From: Paenibacillus taichungensis
GTDB lineage: Bacteria > Bacillota > Bacilli > Paenibacillales > Paenibacillaceae
Assembly: GCF_013359905.1 (NCBI RefSeq)
Contig: NZ_JABMCC010000104.1
Span: forward strand, 1 to 64,000
Direction of reading: 5' to 3'
Length of the DNA: 64,000 nucleotides
Shown: positions 27,161 to 35,718 of the stretch, piece after piece
Position numbering within the stretch: the stretch's first letter is position 1
Layout: the number at the start of each line of letters is the position of its first letter
Translations under genes and position numbers: made by a program
The notes under the pieces: model-generated
Told to the model about the DNA's origin: nothing
Databases searched by the model: none
What the model saw: only the letters and a program-made list of their open reading frames with translations

Positions 27161-27919
27161 TTAACGGACTTTAGTCACGTTTTCTTTGTCCCGCATCACT
27201 TTGACAGCGAATTTCGGAAGCGCAAGCATTCGGCCAGCCCGGCTAGGTTCCCGAAGTAGACGATAAAACCATTCCAGTCTTAACTTTTGGAACACTTTAG
27301 GTGCACGTTTGGTTTTGCCCGAAATCACATCAAAGCTGCCTCCAACCCCCATGGTAACGGGAACCTGAAGCGCGTCTTTGTACTTGTGAATCCACGGTTC
27401 CTGTGTGTCTGCCCCACGTGCAACAAACAGGAAATCAGGTGCAGCTTCACGGATGGAAGCGACAACCTGATCGTCCTCAGCCGAACCAAAATAACCGTCG
27501 CGATAACCTACAATTCGAATCGCCGGATATTGCTCTTGTAACCGAACTGCCGTTTCTTGAATCACCTCAGGTGTGGAACCGAGCAGATACACGCCCCACC
27601 GATAGTTTTCTCCAACACGCAGCAATTCATGTAAAAGCTCAAATCCAGGTACCCGCTCTGCCACAGGCTCCCCACAATAATTGGCAGCCCATACAACCCC
27701 TGTTCCATCGGGTACAATCATTTCCGCAGACTGCATAACCTTCATCATCGCCGGGTTTTCCAGCGCGGCCATGACCATGATGGGATTGGCTGTAATGACT
27801 TGGTGCGGCTGTTTTGTAAGCACTGCTTGGCGTAGAACCTCCACCGTTTCTTTCATCGTTAGTTTGGAAAAAGGAATACCATAGATTGAAACGGTAGGTA
27901 TTGGTCCGGTCTGATTCAT
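27161..27919 (-). CDS. tagA: TagA/WecG family N-acetylmannosaminyltransferase
   Basis: TagA adds ManNAc from UDP-ManNAc to lipid-linked GlcNAc, the second committed step of wall-polymer linkage-unit synthesis. The 252-residue protein shows family motifs: ITANPIMVMAALENP, the conserved Asp in IVPDGTGVVWA, GVYLLGSTPEV, FVARGADTQEPWI and GVGGSFDVISGKTKRAP. The basic C-terminal tail (RLEWFYRLLREP) is the usual membrane-association segment. csaB ends six bases upstream of its start, so it is co-transcribed with csaB and the DUF5693 gene. mnaA, encoded at 52 kb, could supply its donor sugar. Confidence 0.93.
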   Translation of the reverse strand: MNQTGPIPTVSIYGIPFSKLTMKETVEVLRQAVLTKQPHQVITANPIMVMAALENPAMMKVMQSAEMIVPDGTGVVWAANYCGEPVAERVPGFELLHELLRVGENYRWGVYLLGSTPEVIQETAVRLQEQYPAIRIVGYRDGYFGSAEDDQVVASIREAAPDFLFVARGADTQEPWIHKYKDALQVPVTMGVGGSFDVISGKTKRAPKVFQKLRLEWFYRLLREPSRAGRMLALPKFAVKVMRDKENVTKVR

Positions 27920-27925
27920 CTTATT

Positions 27926-29080
27926 TCACCCTTTGCGGCCTAAATATTTAATAATTTGCTGAGCAGGCACTTTGGCTTCCTGCTTCAATTCGGTAATGCC
28001 TTCTTCATGTTCCTTCAGCCACTGTGAACGCTGATCCAACAGGTTAGCCACCGTCTTCGCCAGCTTATCCCCATCCAGCGCATCCGTACTGCCCACGGTT
28101 TCACTATCCAGACGCAGCATGAACTGATCAATCTTCGGATCATACGAGATACCAACGGGTGGAACATACTGTGATGCTGCATAGATCAGACTGTGCAGAC
28201 GCATGCCGATAACGACATCACAATTGCTGACTTCCTGAAGCATCAGCTGCGGATCGGTGAGATCCTTGGTAATACTTACTTCGCTACCCTTGTTACCGAG
28301 GTCACCGAGCATTTCCATGACAAAACGCGAAGCCTGCTCATCAATCGGTAAGTGAAATGGCATAAAGCGCAAGTGAACGGCTTTTTTGGAGCAAAGCTTC
28401 TTCAATCCAGCAGCAATCGCTGTAAGCTCTTTCCGATCCGACTCCCAGAAACGTACGGATACGCCGATCACCGGGAGTTTGGTATGAACGCTTGCTCCTT
28501 GAGCATTAACCGCGACTGAACTTACTTCTTCCGCTTGGACTTCAGGCAGTGGCAGACCCATCACAGGGTCAGGGACCACATGAATCTGATTCCACTGCAA
28601 TCCGAGTCCGCGCAAATATTCAGCAGATTGTTCATCACGTACAGATACATAATTACAAGCCTTAAAGACCGAACGAATCATTGGATTGAACATTTTGCGA
28701 TTTACAGGTCCAATGCCCTGCGCATAGATAAATGTTGGTTTTTTCAACCATTGTGCCAGTTTGATAACACCCAGGTAGTAAGGGATGGATTTTAGTCCAG
28801 TTGCATCCTGCAGCAGACTTCCTCCCCCACTAATTAAACCGTCACTTTCCTTGATCGCGTCGCGAACCTCCTTCAACTTCATCCGATGTACTGAACGTAC
28901 ACCGTACATTGAAGTGGTCGACTCCGGGTCACCGGAGAGCACAATCGGCTCAATCGTGACATTCGATCTGTGACTCTCCTCTTCCAGCGCCGTCAAAATT
29001 GACTTAAGTACCGCTTCGTCTCCGCTGTTGCGGAATCCGTAATATCCCGAGATGACTAACTTTTGAGAAGTGGTGACCAT
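27926..29080 (-). CDS. csaB: CsaB, wall polysaccharide pyruvyl transferase
   Basis: CsaB adds a ketal-linked pyruvate to ManNAc of the secondary wall polymer, making the negatively charged ligand recognised by SLH domains. The 384-residue protein has the family start VISGYYGFRNSGDEAVL, the SDGLISGGGSLLQDATG loop, QGIGPV, and VIGMRLHSLIYAA with SYDPKI near the C-terminus. The ATG at 29080 is chosen because the family motif begins just after it; an upstream GTG at 29110 is possible. The start overlaps the end of the DUF5693 gene by about 25 bases, indicating translational coupling. The adjacent SLH genes support the assignment. Confidence 0.93.
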   Translation of the reverse strand: MVTTSQKLVISGYYGFRNSGDEAVLKSILTALEEESHRSNVTIEPIVLSGDPESTTSMYGVRSVHRMKLKEVRDAIKESDGLISGGGSLLQDATGLKSIPYYLGVIKLAQWLKKPTFIYAQGIGPVNRKMFNPMIRSVFKACNYVSVRDEQSAEYLRGLGLQWNQIHVVPDPVMGLPLPEVQAEEVSSVAVNAQGASVHTKLPVIGVSVRFWESDRKELTAIAAGLKKLCSKKAVHLRFMPFHLPIDEQASRFVMEMLGDLGNKGSEVSITKDLTDPQLMLQEVSNCDVVIGMRLHSLIYAASQYVPPVGISYDPKIDQFMLRLDSETVGSTDALDGDKLAKTVANLLDQRSQWLKEHEEGITELKQEAKVPAQQIIKYLGRKG

Positions 29081-31077
29081 TTTTTCCAACATCCTTCCGC
29101 TACTTGCCACACACCCACAGCAACGATACCGAAGATTAAGCCAAGTCCCAATCCCATCACTCCACGAATGAGTGACAATACAGCTGGCGTATGGATATGC
29201 GCGAACGTATCCACCATAGACAATTGTCCAATTGCTGCAATAATGAGCACAAAGATGACTTTACGATATTTTAAAGCGGCGAACACGCCAACGATAAACA
29301 GCGGGTGTCCCAGCATAAATTCTTTGAATCTTGGTCGCACGCCGAACGTGTCTTCCAACACAACACGCAGGAACATCTCGAAAGGCGTAACCGAACCCGA
29401 GTTGCCTGTACGACTCAAATAGTAATACCCAACAACGGCAGCAACAAGTGCCAATACAACCATTACAACGGTGATCGGAGTACGAAGCAGGTTCTTAATT
29501 TGCTTAATGGAGAATGTACCCGAACCACGGTAAAACACAATATAAATCGCTACCAGCGCCATAGGTGCAAAGTGTAACAAACTCACGCCTCGGAACTGGT
29601 TGATCACCAGACTGTACGTAATGCTGTTCAGCAATGCGATGACAAAAGGCACCGCCAGGAACGAAAGAATCGACGTTCTTACATATAAGAAGATCGTTTG
29701 TGCCAACCGGCGACCCGCAGGTGCGTCTGGCTGACGCTGTTGCTGATAGTTCACTGTACGAACCGCCAGTACCATCGCGATGGTCGGAGCACTAATCGCT
29801 ACTAGTAATGCAATTCCTTGCTCCAGCAGCGTCGGTTTGAGCAAGAATAATCCGGCACTACCCACCAGAGCCAGCGCAAATACCAGTAATGTCAGCAGTG
29901 GTACAAAATAAGAAACCATAAGCGTAATCATTGCGATTGCACCAATCAAGGCAACCAGCTTGGCATAACGCTGAATGGAAGAATCCTTAACCGTGAACGC
30001 TTCAGCTTGTCCGAGTTCAAAGCCGTGTTTGCCCATACGTTCAATCGCATGACCTGGCTCACCCAAACTGTTGATCAAATTATCAATCGGATTGGTGATC
30101 ATAGCTTTGGCTGTATTCCGACTTGGCGAAGCATTCATATAGAGCATACGAATGTTGCGGTCTTTGGTAGCCAAAACAAAACGGTCAGCAATGGTGTCTA
30201 CATCCAGATTGGCATCCCCGTCACTTAAGGAGTACAGACGAGTTACATTGTAGTCAATTTTATAGGAGAGAGTCTCAAAACCGGATTGTGGTTTCTTCAA
30301 ATTCTCAATAGCCGCCAGTCCAATATGGTGCTTGTTCAGCAACTGGGCAAACATATCGATACTCTTCATCTCTGCATTATCATTGTACCCTTTCACAGCA
30401 TCGCCATCAAACAAGATGCGCTTTACCCCATTTTCTTCGAAGAAGGTAAGCAGGCGTTCCATGGATTCCTGATTGTAAGGAACACTGTCTGCGATCCGTG
30501 GCAAAATGTAAAATCCTTTATCACGCAGCATCTTCACGGCAACCGGATCTGGTTGCAAAGGCTGCATGTTGGCATTCTCCGGTGGAGTCTGCAATATTAA
30601 GCCGCTACGACCTTCATATTCCCATGGAAGCACAGGAATCTCCCGATCGGCGAACGTTTGTTCAATGATAGGGGTATACGTTTGTGCATTTTCCTCGTTT
30701 GTGAATAGCACATACGTGTAATTATCGTTAGCAGGAATGACATTTTTGGTCATGTTCGCAAGGTCCTGCCCGTTATATACCATCAGACGGCGGGACTTCT
30801 TCAACTCATCCAGTGTACTTTCGAACACCGCCATGGTTGTCACTCCGGCGTCTTTCAACCGAGTCAGTTGTTCATTCATAAAGTCTTGCGGATGGGCCTG
30901 ATAAGCCGAGATATCCAATAGCCCCCGATAATTGAAGACAAGCTCCACCTTTTTGGCGGAAGATTCCGTCTGTACCCGATCACTGATGACAGGGATGGAA
31001 GCAATCAAACCGATAATGACAACAATCCACAGCCACTTCCGTGAAGCGGTATTCCAATAAAGCCATTTTTGACGCAC
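29056..31077 (-). CDS. DUF5693 family polytopic membrane protein
   Basis: The 673-residue protein has one N-terminal transmembrane segment (KWLWIVVIIGLIASIPVI), an extracytoplasmic region of about 330 residues, and roughly eight to ten closely spaced transmembrane segments in the C-terminal 290 residues. The soluble region reads as an alpha/beta barrel-like fold (RLKDAGVTTMAVFESTLDEL; EENGVKRILFDGDAV). The start is a GTG at 31077 with GAGGAGGT upstream. It overlaps csaB, so the two are made together. DUF5693 has no settled function; the layout fits a role in export or modification of the pyruvylated polymer. The gene order is seen; the role is inference. Confidence 0.85.
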   Translation of the reverse strand: MRQKWLYWNTASRKWLWIVVIIGLIASIPVISDRVQTESSAKKVELVFNYRGLLDISAYQAHPQDFMNEQLTRLKDAGVTTMAVFESTLDELKKSRRLMVYNGQDLANMTKNVIPANDNYTYVLFTNEENAQTYTPIIEQTFADREIPVLPWEYEGRSGLILQTPPENANMQPLQPDPVAVKMLRDKGFYILPRIADSVPYNQESMERLLTFFEENGVKRILFDGDAVKGYNDNAEMKSIDMFAQLLNKHHIGLAAIENLKKPQSGFETLSYKIDYNVTRLYSLSDGDANLDVDTIADRFVLATKDRNIRMLYMNASPSRNTAKAMITNPIDNLINSLGEPGHAIERMGKHGFELGQAEAFTVKDSSIQRYAKLVALIGAIAMITLMVSYFVPLLTLLVFALALVGSAGLFLLKPTLLEQGIALLVAISAPTIAMVLAVRTVNYQQQRQPDAPAGRRLAQTIFLYVRTSILSFLAVPFVIALLNSITYSLVINQFRGVSLLHFAPMALVAIYIVFYRGSGTFSIKQIKNLLRTPITVVMVVLALVAAVVGYYYLSRTGNSGSVTPFEMFLRVVLEDTFGVRPRFKEFMLGHPLFIVGVFAALKYRKVIFVLIIAAIGQLSMVDTFAHIHTPAVLSLIRGVMGLGLGLIFGIVAVGVWQVAEGCWKKWSPLLKS

Positions 31078-31243
31078 TACATGTACCTCCTCAAGTGTTG
31101 GAACCAAATGCACGTTCAGCTCATGATTTTCATTGCATAATAGTGAATAAATACCGGATACAAACAGCTTGTGTCAACAAACGTGCATCTATCCGCAATT
31201 CATCCAAAATAGACGTAGGAATTCACCCTTTTTACCTAAAAGA

Positions 31244-31285
31244 AAAGCCCCTCCGCCAACCAACCTTACGGTGCGGAGAGGCTTT
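31244..31285 (-). terminator. Intrinsic terminator of pgcA
   Basis: AAAGCCTCTCCGC and GCGGAGGGGCTTT pair on the minus strand, followed by TTCTTTT, 30 bases after the stop at 31317. Confidence 0.9.
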
Positions 31286-31316
31286 CTCATGTTCTTGCTC
31301 AGTACTGCATTCATAT

Positions 31317-33038
31317 TTATTGTGCGTCTACACGCGTCATCACCGTAGTAGCCAAACGCTCAATACGGCTTTCCGCGTCTTCCAGGTTCTCTCCGCGCAC
31401 AGCGAAGTATACTTTGATCTTCGGTTCTGTTCCCGAAGGACGCAGGCAGAACCAGGATCCGTCTGCCAAAATAAATTTCAGAACGTTCTCTTTCGGCAAG
31501 CCATCCAAGCCAAGGGAGTAATCTAGCACATCTTGTACAGCGATGCCGGCTACTTCTTGTGGCGGATTAGAACGCCAGTCGGTCATTTTCGCCTGAATTT
31601 GAGCTACGCCATCCTTGCCTTTCAGCGTACGGGACTCCAGCTTCTCGAGGAAGTATCCGAATTGGCTGTACAGCTCTTGCAGGACATCATAGAGCGTTTT
31701 GCCTTGGTTTTTATAATAAGCAGCTGCTTCAGCAATTAGCATTGCAGCCAGGACTGCATCCTTGTCACGTGCGTAACTGCCTGCCAGGTAGCCGTAGCTC
31801 TCCTCATAACCGAACAAGAACGTATGACTGCCGGTTGCTTCGAACTGGTTCATTTTTTCACCGATATATTTAAAGCCTGTCAGGGTGTTCATCACTTCTG
31901 CACCGTAATGCTCGGCAATGACCGCTCCCATCTCGCTTGTAACAATCGTTTTGATAACCGCGCTATTTTTCGGCAGTTTACCTGTCTCTTGCAAGCGGCT
32001 CAACACATAATGCACCATGATGGCTCCGGATTGGTTACCCGACAGTACAAAATACTTGCCATCCTTGTCTTTCACTACCGCACCCATGCGGTCTGCATCC
32101 GGATCTGTACCAATCAGAATGTCCGCACCCACGGATTCACCCAGCTTCATTGCAAGCGTAAATGCTTCGCGCTCTTCCGGGTTAGGGGATTTTACTGTGG
32201 AAAATTCAGCATCAGGCTGTTCTTGTTCTGCCACAATGTGAACCTGCTCGAAGCCGATCTGTTCCAATACACGACGTACAGGCACATTACCTGTTCCGTG
32301 CAGTGGAGTGAAGACGATTTTGAAATCACGGCCGACGCCGGATTGAATCAGGTCACGACTTAGACTTACGCTCGCAACGGTATCAACGAACGCCTGATCT
32401 TCCTCTTCCCCAAGCCATACGAGCAACCCTTGAGCTTCGGCTTCTTCCTGCGTCAGCTTTTTCACATCCGCGAGGGAAGGCACTTCCTGAATGTATTGAA
32501 TGACTTTCTCCGCTTCGTGCGGTACCAGTTGGCCACCCTCGTGGTTGTACACTTTGTAGCCATTGTATTCAGGAGGATTATGGCTCGCTGTCACCACAAT
32601 ACCGCCGGTTGCTTGCAGATGACGTACACTGAAGGAAAGCTGAGGCGTTGGACGCAGGGAAGTAAACAACTTAGCCACAATGCCATTTCCAGCCAGAACC
32701 AAGGCAGCATCCAGTGTGAACTCAGGTGAGAAATGACGGGAATCATGCGCGATCACAACAGAAGGTTTACCTTCTTTGTCGCCATGCTGCTCCAGCAAAT
32801 AACGGGCAAACCCTTGCGTTGCACGACCCACGGTATAACGGTTCATCCGGTTGCTTCCCGCTCCGATCACACCACGCAATCCACCTGTACCAAACTCCAG
32901 ATTTCTGTAAAAACGATCCTCCAGCTCTTTCGGCTGATCCTGCAAATCACGAAGCTCCTGTTTCGTCGCTTCATCAATCGAAGCATCCTCCAACCACTGC
33001 TGCAATGTTTGTGCTGCTGTTGCGCTTAACTGTTCCAT
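31317..33038 (-). CDS. pgcA: PgcA, phosphoglucomutase/phosphomannomutase
   Basis: The enzyme interconverts glucose-6-phosphate and glucose-1-phosphate, supplying UDP-glucose for wall polymers and glycolipids. The 573-residue length and motifs fit the PgcA group: active Ser at about 152 in TASHNPPEYNGYKVY, metal-binding GTDPDADRMG, sugar-binding GYEESYGY, and phosphate-binding RPSGTEPKIK. EFGTGGLRGVIGAGSNRMN marks the N-terminal domain. It lies downstream of fabZ by about 60 bases and may share its transcript. Confidence 0.96.
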   Translation of the reverse strand: MEQLSATAAQTLQQWLEDASIDEATKQELRDLQDQPKELEDRFYRNLEFGTGGLRGVIGAGSNRMNRYTVGRATQGFARYLLEQHGDKEGKPSVVIAHDSRHFSPEFTLDAALVLAGNGIVAKLFTSLRPTPQLSFSVRHLQATGGIVVTASHNPPEYNGYKVYNHEGGQLVPHEAEKVIQYIQEVPSLADVKKLTQEEAEAQGLLVWLGEEEDQAFVDTVASVSLSRDLIQSGVGRDFKIVFTPLHGTGNVPVRRVLEQIGFEQVHIVAEQEQPDAEFSTVKSPNPEEREAFTLAMKLGESVGADILIGTDPDADRMGAVVKDKDGKYFVLSGNQSGAIMVHYVLSRLQETGKLPKNSAVIKTIVTSEMGAVIAEHYGAEVMNTLTGFKYIGEKMNQFEATGSHTFLFGYEESYGYLAGSYARDKDAVLAAMLIAEAAAYYKNQGKTLYDVLQELYSQFGYFLEKLESRTLKGKDGVAQIQAKMTDWRSNPPQEVAGIAVQDVLDYSLGLDGLPKENVLKFILADGSWFCLRPSGTEPKIKVYFAVRGENLEDAESRIERLATTVMTRVDAQ

Positions 33039-33095
33039 TCCTGCAAACCCCTTCCTTCTATATAAAATTCAATTAAATGCTGAACGATACAATCA

Positions 33096-33527
33096 TTAGC
33101 TTGGGTCAGACAGTGCGAACATGATCTCGCCTTCAGCTACCACTTTGTCGCCTACTCTGGCTGTAGCTTTGCCTTTACCAATTGAACCTTTGAGACGTGT
33201 AATCTCCACTTCCAGCATCAATGTATCTCCAGGCACAACTTGTCCACGGAATCGGAAATTGTCCAGTCCCGCCAAAAAGCCAATTTTGCCTTTGTTGCCT
33301 TCCAAATTAAGAATGGCTACTGCACCGACCTGTGCCAGTGCTTCTGTAATCAACACACCCGGCATTACCGGATACTCTGGAAAATGACCAATGAAGAACG
33401 GTTCATTAATGGTTACATTTTTCAAACCAACGGCACGTTTGCCATCCTCTAATTCTACAATCTTGTCCACCAGCAGAAACGGGGGACGGTGCGGAATAAT
33501 TTCTTGGATCTGTTTGATATCGAGCAC
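33096..33527 (-). CDS. fabZ: FabZ, 3-hydroxyacyl-ACP dehydratase
   Basis: FabZ removes water from beta-hydroxyacyl-ACP in fatty-acid elongation. The 143-residue protein has [13 protein letters not shown], the catalytic His in [14 protein letters not shown] and the catalytic Glu in ITEALAQ. The start is a GTG at 33527 with GAGGAG seven bases upstream; the in-frame ATG at 33551 has a poor site and adds eight atypical residues. The location near flhO-flhP and mbl matches Bacillus, where fabZ (ywpB) is in the same place. Confidence 0.96.
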   Translation of the reverse strand: MLDIKQIQEIIPHRPPFLLVDKIVELEDGKRAVGLKNVTINEPFFIGHFPEYPVMPGVLITEALAQVGAVAILNLEGNKGKIGFLAGLDNFRFRGQVVPGDTLMLEVEITRLKGSIGKGKATARVGDKVVAEGEIMFALSDPS

Positions 33528-33570
33528 AGTGTAATCTCCTCTCAGGGTCATTTATACGAGGGTCATCCCC

Positions 33571-33762
33571 AACATAATGTATTGCCTACTACCAGCGTGT
33601 TGAACGTTACGGTTACGGATCGTCCTTCTGATCGCTGTTGTCTCCAAATTTTCTAGATGCAATATTAGAAAGGTTAAAATTTGGAGACAAAGGCGAGCGC
33701 TTTGCTTCTTCAGGATCGATTCCGTCCCCTCCACTACGCCGGTGGTGAAACAAACATTATGA
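33571..33762. repeat. Dispersed palindromic element, copy B
   Basis: An imperfect palindrome of about 190 bases between the EpuA-like gene and fabZ. Inner core: GATCGCTGTTGTCTCC ... GGAGACAAAGGCGAGCGC. The outer ends ACATAATGT and ACATTATG also pair. The core stem bases differ from other copies (GTCTCC/GGAGAC against ATCCCC/GGGGAT) but remain complementary. Confidence 0.85.
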
Positions 33763-33965
33763 TAATGCACCTCATATAAATGTGGTTTTCATTTAATTTG
33801 TATGAAAAGCATATTTTCAGTTAACACTAGTTATATCCTTCATGACTGCAGTAGTGAAGGTTGAGATAAGGGGTCTCTCTTCGCGATGACGAATGTCTTT
33901 CGCAGGGGAGGCCTCTTTTGACGTCAAACGTCATCCATCATTATACTGTTTTCAACGCCAAAAAG

Positions 33966-33991
33966 AAAACTCCTGCCTGCGCAGGAGTTTT
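33966..33991 (-). terminator. Intrinsic terminator of the flhO-flhP-epuA unit
   Basis: A perfect stem AAAACTCCTGC/GCAGGAGTTTT with a short loop and following T-rich tract, 17 bases after the stop at 34008. Confidence 0.92.
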
Positions 33992-34007
33992 CGCATATAT
34001 CGTTCAT

Positions 34008-34232
34008 CTACGGAGCGAATACCAAATCATATACATGTTCCCATGTACTCCACTGCAATACGGAACCGATATCCTGTTTGCCCAGTACCACGTAGCCAGC
34101 CACCAATCCGCCAGCGAGGGCAAGAACAAGCAGGACCGGAACCAAAAACCATCTTGCGATGCGCCATCCACTCTTCTTCTTCTTGACTTTCGTCTTATCC
34201 GGCTTGCTGTTCTGCTGCTGTGTATCTGTCAT
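34008..34232 (-). CDS. EpuA-like small membrane protein
   Basis: The 74-residue protein has a Lys-rich cytoplasmic N-terminus (KPDKTKVKKKKSGW), one transmembrane segment at about residues 28-48 (FLVPVLLVLALAGGLVAGY), and a short extracytoplasmic tail ending YDLVFAP. This layout matches the EpuA family, which databases often mislabel as an RNA polymerase beta subunit. The ATG at 34232 is preferred, with AAAGGTGA upstream. It follows flhP by 12 bases, so it is in the same operon. Function unknown. Confidence 0.8.
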   Translation of the reverse strand: MTDTQQQNSKPDKTKVKKKKSGWRIARWFLVPVLLVLALAGGLVAGYVVLGKQDIGSVLQWSTWEHVYDLVFAP

Positions 34233-34244
34233 CACATTCACCTT

Positions 34245-35084
34245 TTATGCTCTCATATTGTTGGCAAGACCCGACATTGAATCACTGGATGTCAGTGCGC
34301 GTGCCGCCAGTTGGTAAGTCCGCTGTCCTTGCATCAGCAAAGCCATCTCTTGTGTCAAATCCACGTTGGATTGTTCAATGTAGCCTGCACGGATCATGGC
34401 TGTCGCTTCACGTGTAGCTGCATTAGCTCCAAATACATCATCCTCGGTCAGACCCGCATCCAGACCAAACAGGTTATCCGCATACTGCACAAGCCCTTCC
34501 GGGCGCTCGATATCAACGAGTTGCAATTGGGCTCCAATCGTTGCATTGGCTTCATTGCCACGACGGATCAACAGATTGCCTTTTTCATCAAATGCAACCT
34601 TGCTGTTATTCGGTGCCGTAATGCGATTACCTTGACGATCCAATGCAAAGTGGCCTTCGCCATTGACCAATACCATCATGTCTGGCGCATTGGGATTCGT
34701 TTTGGGTCTTGTATCAGGGACAAAATGGAATGCACCCTGACGCGTCCACATTTTCTCACCATTTGCTTCAACTGCAAACATTGCATTTCCTTCAATTGCC
34801 AGATCGGTAGGATTGCCTGTCTCATTGAGTGTACCTTGAGTCATATCCTTTGTCACATCAGCCAAACGTACGCCAAACCCGAGGTTGTATCCCATCGGGG
34901 TGGAGCGTCCATCCAGCTTGTACTTGTCCGGTTGCTGCTGCACACGTGTCAGTACATCTTCAAAGGCTGCTTGCTTACTCTTATAGCCTGCCGTATTTAC
35001 GTTGGCAATATTATCGGAAATGACATCCAGACGCTGCTGTATTCCGGTCATGGAGACCATTGCACTAATCATGGAATTATTCAT
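34245..35084 (-). CDS. flhP: FlhP, flagellar hook-basal body rod protein
   Basis: FlhP is a distal-rod (FlgG/FlgF-type) protein of the flagellar axis. The 279-residue protein has the rod signature at the N-terminus (MTGIQQRLDVISDNIANVNTAGYKS), a variable middle, and the C-terminal helical motif SNVDLTQEMALLMQGQRTYQ. GGGAGGG precedes the ATG. It is paired with flhO, but 634 bases of repeats lie between the two genes, whereas in Bacillus they are nearly adjacent. Confidence 0.93.
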   Translation of the reverse strand: MNNSMISAMVSMTGIQQRLDVISDNIANVNTAGYKSKQAAFEDVLTRVQQQPDKYKLDGRSTPMGYNLGFGVRLADVTKDMTQGTLNETGNPTDLAIEGNAMFAVEANGEKMWTRQGAFHFVPDTRPKTNPNAPDMMVLVNGEGHFALDRQGNRITAPNNSKVAFDEKGNLLIRRGNEANATIGAQLQLVDIERPEGLVQYADNLFGLDAGLTEDDVFGANAATREATAMIRAGYIEQSNVDLTQEMALLMQGQRTYQLAARALTSSDSMSGLANNMRA

Positions 35085-35092
35085 TCGGTGGT

Positions 35093-35234
35093 TACCCTCC
35101 CTGGTTCTACCCTCCCAAACCCTCCCTGGTAGGGAGGGCCCCAGATGGCGCTGCCCTCTGGACTCCCGAAACAGGCGGAGTGGGTGCGTGGGGTATGATC
35201 TTGCTAAGCGACGGTGGTGTATGTGCGCCGCGAC
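35093..35234. other. GC-rich leader of flhP with small inverted repeats
   Basis: Includes the perfect inverted repeat CCCTCCCTGGTAGGGAGGG and a CCAGA...TCTGG pair. No gene or clear promoter is seen. It forms one side of the repeat block between flhP and flhO. Confidence 0.5.
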
Positions 35235-35287
35235 TGCCCAACTAATATTTACGCCATAGTTTCACATGGCTAAATATTAGTTGGGCA
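35235..35287. repeat. Long near-perfect hairpin
   Basis: Seventeen-base arms, TGCCCAACTAATATTTA and its exact complement, enclose a further GCCAT/ATGGC pair and an eight-base loop. The result is a 22-bp stem with one bulged base. There is no T tract, so it is not a normal terminator. Confidence 0.9.
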
Positions 35288-35307
35288 CGCTCTTTGTGCG
35301 ACGAGTA

Positions 35308-35700
35308 GCTCCGCGTGGTCTCTCCTTGCTTTGCTCCGCAAAGGACTCTCGAGACCATCGCTGCGCTTAGGATAATGCTGCGCAATCCTCGCATAAGCTC
35401 GGTTGCGTTTTGGCTTTACGCTCCGCGTGGTCTCTCCCTGCTTTGCTTCGCAAAGTACTGTCGAGACCGTCGCTACGCTTGGGGTAATGCTGCGCAATCC
35501 TCGCATAGGCTCGGTTGCGTTTTGGCTTTACGCTCCGCGTGGTCTCTCCTTGCTTTGCTTCGCAAAGGACTGTCGAGACCGTCGCTACGCTTAGGATAAT
35601 GCTGCGCAATCCTCGCATAGGCTCGGCTGCGTTGGCTCTGCGCTTCGCGTGAGCCTTTCCGCTTTGCTTCGCAAAGGGCGTTTGGCTCTCCGCTACGCGG
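35308..35700. repeat. Tandem array of 112-bp repeats between flhO and flhP
   Basis: Three units start at 35308, 35420 and 35532, each exactly 112 bases apart, and a diverged partial unit begins near 35642. Each unit contains a nested hairpin, GGTCTC...CTTTGC-TTC-GCAAAG...GAGACC. 112 is not a multiple of three and no start site is present, so the array is not a protein repeat. The copies are about 90 percent identical or better by eye, suggesting recent amplification. Confidence 0.93.
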
Positions 35701-35718
35701 CTATATTATACGTTGGCG

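Noticed and set aside
33552..33770. A 72-codon minus-strand frame upstream of fabZ
   Set aside because: It lies entirely within palindromic copy B and has no ribosome site.
35270..35618. Several open frames on both strands inside the 112-bp array, with repeated Arg/Ser-rich peptides
   Set aside because: They exist because a repeated sequence lacks stops; the period is not a multiple of three and there are no ribosome sites.
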